64,000 nt of DNA, taken from positions 57,409,127-57,473,126 of the forward strand of contig CM019826.1 in NCBI GenBank assembly GCA_009763385.1. The letters are read 5' to 3'. This document shows positions 11,515 through 23,512 of this stretch, piece after piece; within the stretch, counting starts at the first letter, position 1, and every line of letters begins with the position of its first letter. The position numbers and the translations under genes are program-made. Origin of the DNA: Coix lacryma-jobi var. lacryma-jobi (Eukaryota; Streptophyta; Magnoliopsida; Poales; Poaceae). The notes beneath the pieces were generated by a model. The model had not been told where the DNA came from. It made no database searches and worked only from the letters and a program-made list of their open reading frames with translations.

Positions 11515-12927
11515 CTAGGTGAAAATATCAGCAAGCTGATGATGAGTATCGACATGGCGAAGGTCGATATCACCCTTCTCATAGTGGTCTCGCAGAAAAT
11601 GAAAGCGCACATCAATGTGTTTGGTCTTCGAGTGAAGCACGGGGTTCTTAGCAACGCTAATCGCACTCGTGCTGTCACAAAGCAAAGGAACGCGAGAAAA
11701 GCTCAGACCAAAATCACTCAAAGTGGCCATCATCCAGAGTAACTGGGAGCAGCAGCTAGCCGCAGCAACATACTCAGCCTCCGTGGTAGACTGGGCGACA
11801 CTAGACTGCTTGCGAGAAGTCCACGATACAAGAGAAGAACCAATAAACTGGCAAGTCCCAGAAGTGGACTTGCGCTCGATACGACAACCAGCAAAATCGG
11901 CATCGGAATAACTGCAAAGGGAAAGGGTGGAGGAAGCAGAATACCAAATCCCAAATTCTGGAGTGAAGGACAAGTACCTCATAATGCGCTTGACTGCCTG
12001 ACGGTGCGAAGTGCGCGGCGACGACTGAAAGCGCGCGCAGAGGCACACCGCGAACTGGATGTCCGGGCGTGTCGCCGTCAGGTACAGCAGCGACCCGATC
12101 ATACTCCGGTACTCCTTCTGGTCCACTGCTTCTCCCTCCTTGTCTGCATCCAGGGCCGTCATGGTCGACATGGGTGTTGGAAGAGGCTTGGCCTCACCCA
12201 TATCGAACTTCTTCAGAATGTCCCCGGTATACTTGCCCTGATGCACGAACGTCCCTTCCCGGGATTGCTTGATTTGCAACCCGAGGAAAAACGTCAACTC
12301 ACCCATCATGCTCATCTCGAACTCCCTGCTCATAGTATCTGCAAACTTGGCAACCAAAGCGTGAGAAGAACCACCGAAAATGATATCATCCACGTAAATT
12401 TGGACCAAGAGTGTATCAGTGCCTTGCTTCAGGAGAAAGAGCGTTTTATCTACACATCCCATTTTAAAACCCTTAGCAAGCAAAAAGGTTTTCAACCTAT
12501 CATACCAGGCTCTAGGGGCTTGTTTCAAACCATACAAAGCTTTGTGAAGTTTAAAGACATGGTTTGGAAACTTGGGATTTTCGAAACCGGGGGGTTGTCT
12601 AACATACACCTCCTCTTCTATGTAGCCGTTTAAGAAGGCACTCTTGACATCCATTTGAAAAAGTTTGAAACCTTTGGATGCAGCAAAAGCCAAGAGTATC
12701 CTAATAGCCTCCAAACGTGCTATAGGAGCAAAAGTCTCCTCATAGTCTATCCCCTCCTTCTGACTATATCCCTGTGCTACGAGTCTGGCCTTGTTTCTCA
12801 CAACATGGCCATCTTCTCCCTGTTTGTTTTTGAAAACCCATTTTGTCCCAATTGGATGACACTCAGAAGGTGGAGACACTAGAACCCAAACTCGATTTCT
12901 CTCAAAGTTTTCTAACTCCTCATGCAT
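11515..12927 (-). pseudogene. SIRE copy A reverse transcriptase and RNase H
   Basis: A 470-residue frame with copia reverse transcriptase motifs: KWVFKNKQGEDG, RLVAQGYSQKEGIDY, FQMDVKSAFLNG, ALYGLKQAPRAWYDR and the catalytic YVDD box (VQIYVDDIIFGGSS). RNase H follows: SYSDADFAG, STTEAEYVAA, LLCDSTSAI, KHIDVRFHF. It stops at ADIFT, where copy C has AAG but this copy has TAG, so the last few residues are cut. Upstream, the conserved EPWDVG is broken by TGG to TAG near 12970. A frameshift near 13.1-13.2 kb disconnects it from integrase. The listed start is internal. Confidence 0.95.
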
Positions 12928-13055
12928 GGCATTGACCCAATCCGGATCCGTCAGAGCGTGTCCAACATCCTAGGGTTCAAAATCAGCAACAAATGCAGAA
13001 TGAGCAAAGTGAGAGATTTGCCTTGACCGGGTGACGCGTTCGTCGATTCTGCCGA

Positions 13056-15857
13056 TCATCTGCTGACGCGGGTGCTGGCGCTGAATGTGTCTTGGCGCCT
13101 CTCTTGCCGAAGTGGCCTCCCCCTCAACAGTAGCTGGTGCCTCCTCGGGTACAAAGGGTACCGCTCGAGGTGGCGGATCCCACGGCCCCAGGAAGACGAC
13201 GTGTCGGGGCTGTGAGTCGTCGTAGAGGCCGCTCTTTGCGGCACAGCAGGTGGAGGAGGTGCTAGGTCATCTATCCCTTCAGCACCTTCTTCTTCATCAT
13301 CGAAAAGAGGTTCGCCAACCTCATGATCACCTGCACGCTCAAAACGAGAAGAAGGACAAACCATGGTCTCGTCGAAGGTGACATCGGATGTCTCCATGAC
13401 TCGGTTAGTGTCAAGGTTAAGTACACGATAAGCACGAGTATGAGTGTCATAACCCAAAAACACACCGTCAGAAGAACGAGACTCAAATTTGTCCAGGTTG
13501 CCTTTCTTCAATATAAAACAGTGGCAACCGAAAACTCTAAAATAACTCTCCTTGGGCTGTCTACCAAAACGCAACTCATAAGAAGTCTTTTTCAAGAAAG
13601 CTCTCAGAAAAATGCGATTGGAAATATAGCATGCAGTGTTCATAGCTTCGACCCAATATCGCCTAGGAGTCCTATGCTCATCGAAAAGGGTCCGATTCTT
13701 CCTCTCTACAAAACCATTCTGTGGCGGTGTGTAGGGGGAAGAAAACTGATGCTCTAAACCCAAAGAGTTACAAAACTTCTCAAAATCCGAATTCTTGAAT
13801 TCGGAACCATTATCACTCTGAATTGCTCGCATTGAGTTCAAAGGGAACTCATTCTGAAGACGCAAAATCAGATTGCGAGCAAAGGAGAAAGTCTCGGTCT
13901 TCTCAGCTAAAAAGAAGACCCACGAATATCTCGAAAAATCGTCGACAACAACAAGCACGTACCACTTCCCTCCAACCGAGCTCACCCGAGCCAGACCAAC
14001 AAGGTCCATGTGCAAAAGCTCTCCAGGGCGCTTAGTCATGACCTGAGTCACTGGATGGTGGGGAGCGGCTACCATCTTCCCATGTCTACAAGAATGGCAA
14101 ACAAGATCCTTCTCCATGGACAACTTGGGCAATCCTCGGATTAGGCCAAGTGAACTAAGTCTCGCAAGCAAGTCGAAGCTCAGGTGACCGAGTCTCCTAT
14201 GCCACTTCCAAAGATCAGAGGAGGAAGGTCCAGCCAAAAGACAACGAGAAATTCTGAACGACTCCGAGAAATCCGCATGAAAGAATTTTCCAAAGGGCGA
14301 AATCACACAAACAAGATTGCCCTGAGGATCCAAAATGCGACTGAGATTCGGTTTAAAACGAATCTCATAGTCATCATCGAAAAGTTGCGAAACAGAAAGA
14401 AGGTTAAAATGCAAGATAGAAACAAGAGCAACATCGCGCAACACAAAGTGCTCATTAACTCGCACAGACCCACGAGACAACACCTTGCCTTTGCTGTTGT
14501 CGCCGAAGGTGATATACTCCTTTCCGGAGACCGGACTAAGACTGGAGAACCACTTGGCGTTTCCGGTCATGTGCCTCGAACACCCGGAATCCACCAACCA
14601 AACGTTCTCCAATTGTTTTACCTGGGAGGTGTCATCGTCATTGTCGTCGTTCCGAGGGGAGTTCACCAGCTCGCCATCGAGGGCCATGGTGCAGAAGCCG
14701 TCGTCGTCGGCGAAGAAGCAGAGGTCGTTCAGCTTGTCCTCGATCCTCTTCTTCTTCTCGGACTTGTCGTCGCTTGACGCAGCGGAGTCGTCATCCGAGT
14801 CATCGACGTCGCTGAGCGTGGCGAAGAACGCGCGCTGCTTAGCTTGGGCCTTCTCCAAGTACTTGCTCTTGATGTACTCCTTGTCGAAGCCGCCCTTCCG
14901 CTTGTGCTTCGCGGGGACGTACTTCTCGTTGCGCTTGCCGGAGTCGTACTTGTGCCCATGATCCCCCTTGCCGAAGACTTGGGTGTTCTTCTTCGGGCAG
15001 TTGGCGATGAAGTGTTTGGGGTCGCCGCACTCATAGCATCCTGAGCGTCCTCCTTCGCGGCGACGGTTCATGCGGTTGTTGTGGAACCGCGAGAACCGGT
15101 TGGCGAGCAAAGCCAACTCGTCATCCCCCATGAACTCCAGCTGCTCCTCTGTGACAGAAAGAAGTGAAGAGAGTGCAAAGCCTCCAGAGGGGTTAGCAGA
15201 AGAACCAGAAACCAAAGCTATCGACGGGCCAGAAGGATTTTCATAAGAAGCCCTCGCCATGGCATCGATCTCACTGGACTTGAGCTTACTGAAGAGCTCG
15301 TCGCACGTGAGGGTCTCATAGTTAGGTGATTCGATGATCGCCTGAACCTTGGAATCCCACACCGACCGATCGAGAGTGTGCAAAAGCTTCAAAGCTCTCT
15401 CATGATCGTCGAAAGGCAACAGCTCCTTGTTAGCCCTCATCCTGTTGACAATCACCTGAAAGCGAGCAAATAAACTTTCTATGCTCTCGCCAGGCATATG
15501 TCGAAAGTTCTCATACTCTCGCTTGAACGACTCATAGAGACGGGTTTTGACTTGAGAGGTTCCCTCATGGAAACGCATGAGGGTAGCCCAAATCTCCAAA
15601 GCTGTAGCGAGGTGAGAAACGCGATCAAACTCACTCATGCTTAAACATGAGAAAAGAGCATTACGGGCTCGGCTATTGGCATCGTGATCATCGATCTGAC
15701 GCTGAGTCACACGAGCAGCCAAGACCACGTAATTGGTAGAGTTGCAAATATCCCAAATGGAAGCACCAATACTCTGCAGATAGGCCGACATGCGTATCTT
15801 CCAATACGCATAGTTCGTCCCATCGAAGAACGGCGGTTTGCCCACGCCGTGATCCAT
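13056..15857 (-). pseudogene. SIRE copy A gag, protease and integrase
   Basis: A 933-residue frame starting MDHGVGKPPFFDGTNYAYW at 15857. The gag core is at about residues 1-230, with a CCHC knuckle (CYECGDPKHFIANCP) near 275 and an Asp/Ser/Lys-rich tract near 350. Protease has LVDSGCSRHM; the GAG-pre-integrase zinc region has WHRRLGHLS and CHSCRHGKM; integrase has VVVDDFSRYSW, QSDNGSEF and NGFVERKN. Compared with copy B, about 1.4 kb encoding a second zinc knuckle and a coiled coil is missing between DDDTSQV and WLVDSGC, yet the frame stays open. Integrase also lacks eight residues after NRTL present in B and C. The last 60 residues are frame-shifted. Confidence 0.93.
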
Positions 15858-15900
15858 GTCGCCTTCTGTGGATCTGGAACCGGCTAAGGTGGAAGATCCT

Positions 15901-15918
15901 TAACCCGCTCCGATACCA
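15901..15918 (-). other. SIRE copy A primer-binding site
   Basis: Minus strand TGGTATCGGAGCGGGTTA, two bases from the LTR end, tRNA-Met type. Copy B has the same site with one change at 21451-21469. Confidence 0.88.
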
Positions 15919-16189
15919 ATTGAAGGACCGAAAGTGCTACCAGAAAGCGACCAGAGGGGGGGGATGAATGGGAGCTTCAAAATTTCCTGTCGGAAACTTG
16001 TTGCCACTGTCCCGTGAATCAACCCCAAGAGCAAACCTAGGGCTTGTGAGTGTCCACGACCCTAGATGTAGGGTGGATGCTTCCAAGGAGCACAGCGAGA
16101 CACTACACAACTCTAGAAACCCAACGCAAAAGCCAGAAATCAAATCCGAAGACGAACGATCAATCTGCGGACGAAACAGTGAAGAAATC

Positions 16190-16445
16190 ACTGCATGGCC
16201 AGGCACCGGACGCGTCCGATGCAAAACGACCCTTACTGGAACCTTACTGGACTGGCATCGGATGCTGCTAAAGTGAAACCCTAGTGTCCGATGCTAGACC
16301 CCCGGCGCGTCCGATGACAACGGACGCTCCGATGGTTAGCGTCTGATGCTCCTTCAAAAACGCTGTCAGACGACACGTGGCAACAGACGCTCCGATGGTT
16401 TGAGCTCAGCGTCCGATGCTCACGAACTCAGCATCCGATGGTCCC
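16190..16445. repeat. CGTCCGATG motif cluster in SIRE A LTR
   Basis: Many scattered copies of GCGTCCGATG and GGACGCGTCCGATG on both strands, irregularly spaced. Copy B has the same motif at 21838-22120. Copies C and D carry different CGG-rich motifs at the corresponding place. Confidence 0.8.
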
Positions 16446-17204
16446 GAAACAGTATAGTTCTTCCGCAAAATCTACTCGATCTCCTCCGAATCAAAAGCAC
16501 TAAGGCCTAGACTTGATCTGAGGAGTTCCAAGGATGTTAGTGAGCTATCCCGACGGAATCATGGCTCAAACCTAAATCCAAATCGGTGAATTTCAAGAAT
16601 TCGGGACTAAGGAGCAAAAACTGATCCAAAACTAAAATCGCTCGATCTCCTAGACCGTGAGGTTAGAGGTGAATTCCTTCAGTGGAAAGAAGTGCCTCAT
16701 GATCTAGAACAACTTGTTTCAAATGGATTTGCAAAAGACGCACCAAGCAAAGAGATCGATCGATGGGAAAAACGTGGAGAAAAGTAACCCGCGAAGAACA
16801 AGAACAAAACACGAATCACAACCACGAATCTGCAACCGTGTGGCTACCACATGCTACAATAGTGAGATTACGGTCTCACATCCTCAAAATCTCACGGACA
16901 CAGAGGTATGGTTCTCTTCTCTGTGGATCTCAGTTTGCTACAGCAGGGGAGAGGGAGAGCAGGAAAACCTAGAAGGCAAAATAGCAAATGACTGAGATAG
17001 CTCATGGGAGGAGGGTGTCTCCCTCTACTTATCCTAATTCTAATTCCTACTCTACCCCTCAACTAGTTATAGAGCGAACCAGCTAAACCCTAGGGTTATT
17101 CTGGACCAACTCGTGGTAGGTGGTGATCCGACGGCCACGCCCGCACAACTCGTAGCGTTGCCTCGACGCAACCTCCCGATTGCCGCCACGTGCCGCCCTT
17201 GATC

Positions 17205-17455
17205 TGCACCCCCGGTTTTGTGGCCCAAACCGGGAAACCAGCCTTTCCAGCCAACCCCCGGTTTTGAGGCCCAAACTGGGAAACCAGCCCACCAGCATCT
17301 GAGATTTGTGGCCCAAACTCAGCAAACCCGCAGCACCCAGGTTTTGAGGCCCAAACCTGGAAACCGTCCTCAGCCCGAGTTTTGTGGCCAAACTCGGAAA
17401 CCATCCGCGCCCAGGTTTTGAGGCCCAAACCTGGAAACCGTCCACCCGATGGTTT
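17205..17455. repeat. Stem-loop array in SIRE A LTR
   Basis: Six units, each an inverted repeat of about 8 bp around a loop of about 8 bases centred on GGCC. Arms seen on the plus strand: CCCGGTTT with AAACCGGG, CCAGGTTT with AAACCTGG and CCGAGTTT with AACTCGG, with a few decayed pairs. Units are separated by 6-15 variable bases. Confidence 0.85.
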
Positions 17456-17822
17456 TTCTCTAGCTCAACCACCAAACCGAGCCGTTGAGGGGATGCACCA
17501 CCCGTGCACCCCGTCCACCGACACGTGTCCCCAAGTCCTCGACTCAGGCAACACATGACGGGAAGTCTTCGCTCGTCGCTGTCCTAGGCTGTCAGCCACC
17601 ACAGCTGATCCTCGGGCCACTAGTCCATCAGTCCAAGCCTCACGTCCGCCCTTCGCCACTCTAGGTCCATCGGCACGGCACGTCTCTACTTGACCTTCAC
17701 CTTGCCTCTGATCACTGTATCCATGCTCGACACCTGCACAACACAAGCCAAAGAACATGCGCATCATTCCAGTTGACAATCACTCATCACTCAGAGACTC
17801 GGCATACACCCATGTATCCGCA

Positions 17823-18790
17823 CTATGCTCATCGAGCATCGTCCGGGCCATCTCAACAAGGGTCCGATTCTTCCTCTCTACAACACCATTTTGGGGCGGT
17901 GTGTAGGGGGAAGAAAACTGATGCTCCAAACCCAAAGAGTCACCAAAACGTCTCAAAATCTGTGTTTTTGAACTCAGTACCATTATCACTACGAATAGCT
18001 CGCATCGAGTTCTTAGGGAACTCGTTCTGAAGATGCAAAATTAGATTGCGAGCAAAAGAGAAAGTCCCAGTTTTCTCAGCTAAAAAGAAAACCCACGAAT
18101 ATCTCGAAAAGTCATCGACAACAACAAGCACATACCACTTCCCCCAACCGAGCTCACCTGAGCCGTACCAATAAGGTCCATGTGCAAAAGCTCTCCAGGG
18201 TGCTTAGTCATGACCTGATTCACTGGATGGTGGGGAGCGGCTACCATTTTTCCATGTCTACAAGAATGGCAAACAAGATCCTTCTGCAAGTACAACTTGG
18301 GCCATCCTCGGATTAGGCCAAGTGAACTAAGCCTTGCAAGCAAGTCGAAGCTCAAGTGACCGAGTCTCCTATGCCACTTCCAAAGATCAGAGGAGGAAGG
18401 ACCAGCCAAAAGACAATGGGAAATCCCAAATGACTCCAAGAAATTCGCACAAAAGACTTTCCCAAAGGGCAAAATCAAACATACAAGATTGCCCTAAGGA
18501 TCTAAAATGCGACTGAGATTCGTCTTAAAACGAATCTCCTAGTCATCATCAAAAAGTTATGAAATAGAAAGAAGGTTAAAATGCACGTTAGAAACAAGAG
18601 CAACATCACGCAACACAAAGTGCTCATTAACTCGCACCGACCCACGAGACAACACTTTACCTTTGCTATTGTCGCCGAAGGTGATAAACTCCTTTCCGGG
18701 AACTGGACTATGACTGGAGAACCACTTGGCGTTTTCGGTCATGTGCCTCGAACAACTGGAATCCAACAACCAAATGTCCTCCAATCATTT
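17823..18790 (-). pseudogene. SIRE copy B protease and integrase remnant
   Basis: Fragments in more than one frame. 18784-18557 has the protease start (WLLDSSCSRHM, with S where copy A has G in the DSG triad) and the following segment (FITFGDNSKGKV). 18478-18080 has the GAG-pre-integrase zinc region (WHRRLGHLS, CHSCRHGKM). 18131-17823 has the integrase core (VVVDDFSRYSW, RSDNGTEF, NGVVERKN). Coding is cut at 17823, after the region for MARTMLDEH, by insertion of copy A. Confidence 0.9.
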
Positions 18791-18828
18791 TACAAACATC
18801 AATAAAAAGACATAGGGTGCGCAAACAG

Positions 18829-21409
18829 TCAAATACTGGGGTGTGTGAAATAGGAAGAATACCAGTGTTGGGCCGACTGCTCAAAAGAACGGTTAGTAGA
18901 AAAACCATTCCTAGCACGCCTATGGGGAAAGCGATCACCACGCACAGGAAAACGTGGTCCGCTAAGGGAAGAGCGTTCATCGCGATACTCAAAACGCGGT
19001 GGAGGGTAATGCTCAACAAAACCACCGCCACGGGGTCCATATCCTGCAAAGCTAGGATCCCGCCGGACAAAACCTCCTTGAGACCTAGGACCTTGAGGCA
19101 TTGGACCTCTAGGCCTAGCTGCTCTCCTTTGAACATTCGTCAGATGTACATCATGGAAAGGATGGTACATGTCCGCATTGTTCATCTCTCTTGCACGACG
19201 CTCCTCTCTCTTACGCCGAAAGCAAAACTCCCTCAAGTGTCCATCTCTCCCACAGTGCTCACAATGGTACCTCACCGCTCTCACAGGGGGTTGTTGGTAC
19301 TCACGGTAGTGGGTATGGATCACTTTGCCCTTCTGTGGCATGAGCTCCTCCTGGATAGGTGGCATGGTGTCCAGCTTGTTTTTCAGGTGGTTGGGCTTGG
19401 GAGACCACACTTGTTTCTTGGGTGGAGCTCTTGGAGGTTCCTCATACACACCATCTTTGGTGTTAGGCTTGAGAGGCTCTTTGGGAGGAATCATGGTTAG
19501 TTTGGGAGTAGTGGTAGAGTTGGGCTTCTCACTTAGGTCAAGACCACTCGACTCTCCAATCTTACCAAAAGAAGCGGCACTCTCCATCCCCTGAGCAAAG
19601 CCTACACCAGGACCTCCAGCAGCACGCTTAAACTGGGCTATCATCATCCCAAGCTGCGGCTCACCACATGACACCCATGACAAGATGGTCCGAAGGTATG
19701 TGTTTTCTTCCTCAGTTTGCATCTTGTCATGCTTCACGTTTCCAATCTCCATCTCCAAACCCTCACACAAAGCACACCTAGCCACACAAGTGCTATCCGA
19801 GCTGGCCTTCTCAAGAGACACAATCTTGGCATTCTTCTCTGCCAACTCAGATTGCAAGCCCACACAAGACTTGCATGCACCCAACAACGCGGGTCTAGCC
19901 CGAAGCTCATCCACCTCTCCAACCAAAGCAACATACTTACATCTCAAAGTGAGAAGGTCAGTCATGTGCTTGGTGCACATCTCACACTCACCCTCCTCAG
20001 AGACAACAATGATGGACTTGGCAAACTCAAGTTCCTTCACCGTATCCTCCCACTTCTACCTAAATTCCTTCCTCTCTCTAGCAGCACGTCTAAGCAGCTT
20101 ATCTTGACTAAGAAGGGCGGCAGTATGCTTATCGACCTCAGCAGAAAGTTCTTCAAGGGTCTGAGATACCTGGGAGGTGTCGTCGTCGTCATCTTTCCGA
20201 GGGTTCTCCTCCAGCTGACTGTCGACCTCCTTGCCGAGGGCCATGGTGCAAAAGCCCTCGTTGTCGGCGAAGAAGCAGAGGCCGTTTAGCTTGTCCTCAA
20301 TCCTCTTCTTCTTCTCGGACTCGTCGTCGCTTGAGGCAGCGGAGTCGTCATCCGAGTCGTCGACGTCGCTGAGCGTGGCGAAGAAAGCATGCTGCTCGGC
20401 CTGGGCTTTCTCCTTGTACTTCTTGATGTACTCCTTTTTGAAGCCACCCTTCCGCTTGTGCTTGGGAGGGGTGTGCTTCTCCTTGTGCCAGCCGGAGTCG
20501 TACTTGTGGCCACGATCGCCCTTGCTCGCTGCTTGCTTGTTCTTCTTTGGGCAGTTGGCGATGAAGTGGTCCGGATCGCCGCACTCATAGCACCCAGCGC
20601 GTCCTCCTCCACGACGATGGTTCATGTGGTTATTGTGGAACCGCGAGAACCGGTTGGCAAGCAAAGCCAACTCGTCGTCTCCCATGAACTCCAGCTGCTC
20701 CTCTGTAAAAAAAGAAGAGAAGAAAGTGCAAAACCTCTAGAGGGGTTAGCAGAAGAGCCAGAAAGAAAGCCATCGACGAGCCAGAAGGATTCTCATAAGA
20801 AGCCCTCATCATGGCATCAATCTCACTGGACTTGAGCTTACTAAAGAGCTCGTCGCACGTGAGAGTCTCATAGTTGGGAGATTGGATGATTGCCTGAACC
20901 TTAGAGTCCCACACCGACCGATTGAGAGTATGTAAAAGCTTGAGAGCCCTCTCATGATCGTCGAAAGGCAACAGCTCCTTGTTAGCCCTCATCCTTTTGA
21001 CAATCACCTGAAAGTGAGCGAATAAACTTTCTATGCTCTCGCTAGGCATGTGTCGAAAGTTCTCATACACCCGCTTGTATGACTTGTAGAGACGGGATTT
21101 GACATGAGTGGTTCCCTCATGAAAACGCATGAGGGTCGCCCAAATCTCCCGAGCCGTGGGGATGTGAGAAACGCGATCAAACTTAGACATGCTCAAACAA
21201 GAGAAAAGAGCATTACGGGCTCAGCTATTGGCATCGTGCTCATCGATTTGCACCTGAGTCACACGAGCAGCCAGAACCACGTAATCAGCCTTGTTGCAAA
21301 TCTCCCAGACAGAAGCACCCATGCTCTGAAGATAGGCCGACATGCGTATCTTCCAATACGCATAGTTCGTCCCATCGAAAAATGGTGATTTGCCCACGCC
21401 GCGAGCCAT
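18829..21409 (-). pseudogene. SIRE copy B gag with long C-terminal extension
   Basis: Starts MARGVGKSPFFDGTNYAYW at 21409. The gag core is broken by CGA to TGA near 21222 and by shifts near 20720-20760. The first CCHC knuckle is CYECGDPDHFIANCP. An acidic tract and a coiled-coil stretch (LEELSAEVDKHTAALL) follow, then a TAG near 20053. The downstream frame (20040-18829) holds Cys-rich coiled-coil sequence, a second CCHC knuckle (CEHCGRDGHLREFCF) and an Arg/Gly/Pro-rich tail. A gag with two zinc knuckles fits the large SIRE gag. Copy A lacks the whole second half. Confidence 0.9.
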
Positions 21410-21450
21410 GTCGGATTCTATGGACTGGAACCAACTAAGGTGGAAGATCC

Positions 21451-21469
21451 TTAACCCGCTTCGATACCA
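21451..21469 (-). other. SIRE copy B primer-binding site
   Basis: The minus strand reads TGGTATCGAAGCGGGTTAA, two bases from the LTR end. It has one G to A change relative to copy A. Confidence 0.85.
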
Positions 21470-21471
21470 AT

Positions 21472-23512
21472 TGAAGGACCGAGAATACTACCAAAGGCGA
21501 CCAGAGGCGGGGGGTGAATGGGAGCCTAAAAATTTCTTTCGAAACTCTGGCCTCTGTCCTACAAAATCAACCCAAAGGCAAAGCTGACAAGCGTGATGTC
21601 CACGACCCAAGATATTGGGTGGATGTGCCCAAAGAACACAGCGGGACACCACAAAAGCTCACTCGTCCAAGTTCACGCAAGTCAACTAGTGACAGGATGA
21701 ACTTTGGGTAACCTTAGGCTATTTTGCAAAGCAAGGAGCTCGATTTCTGTCGAGCACGAAGTCGTAAATCCAACGCAAAAACCCAAAACCAAATCCGAAG
21801 TCGAACGGTCAAACTACGGACAAAACAGTGCAAATCTCACTGCATCGGACGTTGGACTGCGTCCGATGTACAAGCACCGGACACGTCCGATGCAAAATGA
21901 CCCGTTCTGGAACCTTACTGCATGGCCATTGGACGCTGGCTACAGTGACAGTTCAGCGTCCGATGCTCAACCCTCGGACGCGTCCGATGACAACGGTGCG
22001 TCCGATGGTCAGCGTCCAATGCTCCTTCAAAAACCCTGTTCTTTGACATATGGCACCTGAGCGTCTGATGTGACGAACTCAGCGTCCGATGCCCCCGACC
22101 CGAGCGTCCGATGCCCACGACAGCAATGCTGTTTTTCACCGATTCAAATCGATCTCCTTCGAATCAAAAGCTCTAAGGCCAAGACTCGATCTGAGAGGTC
22201 ATAAGGATGTTAGTGAGCTATCTCTAAGAGATCATGACTCGAACCTAACTCCAATTTGATGAATCGAAGAAATCGGGGATAAAGGGAGAAAGGTTGCCAC
22301 GAAACTTGAATCAACCCGATTTACTTGTTCATGAGGGTAGAGATTAATTCCTTCGGTCGAAATGATCCCCTCACAAGAAAGAACAAGTTGATTCAAATGG
22401 ATTCGAGAAAGACGTAGCATGGAAGGAGATCGAGTAACGGGAAAATCGTGGAGAAACAAAGAATGCGAAGAACAAGTCCAAAACATGAATCAAAACCACG
22501 AATTGCAACCGTGTGGATACCACACGAGACAATGCTGAGATTACGGTCTCACTTCCTCAAAATCTCAAGAACACAGAGGTATGATTACCGTCTCTATGGA
22601 TCTCAGTTAGCTACAGCAGGGATGTGGGAGACCAGAAAATCCTAGGTGAAAATAGCAAATGGCTGAGATAGTTTGGGAGGTGGGTGTCTCCCTCTACTTA
22701 TCCTAATTCTAATTCCCACTCTACCCCTAATTATACACAGAGTGAACCAGCTAAACCCTAAGGTTATTCTGGACCAACTCGAAGTAGATGGTGATCCGAC
22801 GGCCACGCCCGCACAACTGGTAGCTTCGCCTCGACGCGACCTCATCGATTGCCGCCACGTGCTGCCACCGCTCTGCTCGTCCTTTTCACGGACCTCGCCC
22901 CCGGTTTTGAGGCGAAAACCGGGAAACCAGCCTTCAAGTCGTCCCCCCGGTTTTGAGGCCGAAACTGGGAAACCCGACGTCCATCGCCTGAGTTTTGTGG
23001 CCCAAACTCAGAAACCCGCCAGCGCCCAGGTTTTGAGGCCCAAACCTGGAAACCGTCCTCAGCCCAAGTTTTGTGGCCCCAACTCGGAAACCGGCCGCAA
23101 CCAGGTTTTGTCGCCCAAACCTGGAAACCGTCCACCGGTGGTTTTTCTATAGCTCAACCACCAAACCTAAGCTGTAGAGGGGATGCATCGCCCGTGCACC
23201 CCGTCCACCGACACATGTCCCCAGGTCCTCGACCCGAGCAACACCGTGCCCCGCAAGTCTCCGCTCGTCGCTGTCCCGGCTGTCAGCCACCACAGCTGAT
23301 CCTCAGGCCACCGGTCCCTCAGTCCAAGCCTCACGTCCGCCCTTCACCGCTCCAGGTCCATCGACACGACACGTCTCTACTTGACCTTCACCTTGCCCTC
23401 GATCACTGTCTCCGAGCTCGACACCTGCACAACACAAGCCAAAGAACATGCGCATCAAACCCGTTGACAATCACTCATCACTCAAGATCTGGCATACACC
23501 CATGTATCCGCA
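21472..23512 (-). repeat. SIRE copy B 5' LTR (2041 bp)
   Basis: Minus-strand start TGCGGATACATGGG at 23512 and end CGGTCCTTCA at 21472. It contains the CGTCCGATG cluster (21838-22120) and a stem-loop array (22895-23140). At its start it abuts SIRE sequence of the opposite orientation (copy D), giving a head-to-head pair of similar LTRs (23512 and 23612) only 100 bp apart. Confidence 0.92.
22895..23140. repeat. Stem-loop array in SIRE B LTR
   Basis: Six inverted-repeat units with arms of the CCCGGTTT, CTGAGTTT, CCAGGTTT and CCAAGTTT classes and GGCC-centred loops. Several units have one unpaired position. Confidence 0.83.

Larger units (their letters stand above)
10998..17822 (-). mobile_element. 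SIRE copy A: Ty1/copia SIRE(Maximus)-type element, 3' end beyond window
   Basis: Order on the minus strand: 5' LTR (17822-15921), PBS, gag-protease-integrase frame, RT-RNase H frame, then 3' UTR until the Gypsy1 insertion at 10997. Gene order gag-PR-IN-RT-RH places it in Ty1/copia. The LTR, PBS and 3' UTR match copy C, whose several AGGGGGAG tracts point to the SIRE/Maximus lineage. It is inserted in the integrase region of copy B, whose coding sequence resumes at 17823. Defects: an in-frame deletion of the gag C-terminal region, an eight-residue deletion in integrase, a frameshift near 13.1-13.2 kb and at least two nonsense codons. Confidence 0.92.
15921..17822 (-). repeat. SIRE copy A 5' LTR (1902 bp)
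   Basis: On the minus strand it begins TGCGGATACATGGG (17822) and ends CGGTCCTTCA (15921). Two internal structures stand out: a stem-loop array (17205-17455) and a cluster of CGTCCGATG-type motifs (16190-16445). Unrelated open frames through the array are not supported as genes. Confidence 0.93.
17823..23512 (-). mobile_element. SIRE copy B: Ty1/copia SIRE-type element, 3' half beyond window
   Basis: The minus-strand 5' LTR (23512-21472), PBS, gag and protease-integrase remnants are present. The rest (integrase end, RT, RH, 3' LTR) must lie left of copy A, outside the window. It is inserted in the 3' UTR of copy D, whose sequence resumes at 23513 (compare 55568-55664 of copy C). The coding region has many stops and at least two frameshifts. 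Confidence 0.9.

Noticed and set aside
11503..14777. Plus-strand frames opposite SIRE copy A
   Set aside because: They are antisense shadows of well-supported gag, integrase and RT frames.
17205..17455. Regular short repeats considered as a CRISPR array
   Set aside because: Units are inverted repeats inside a plant LTR, with spacers of 6-15 bases and no cas genes.
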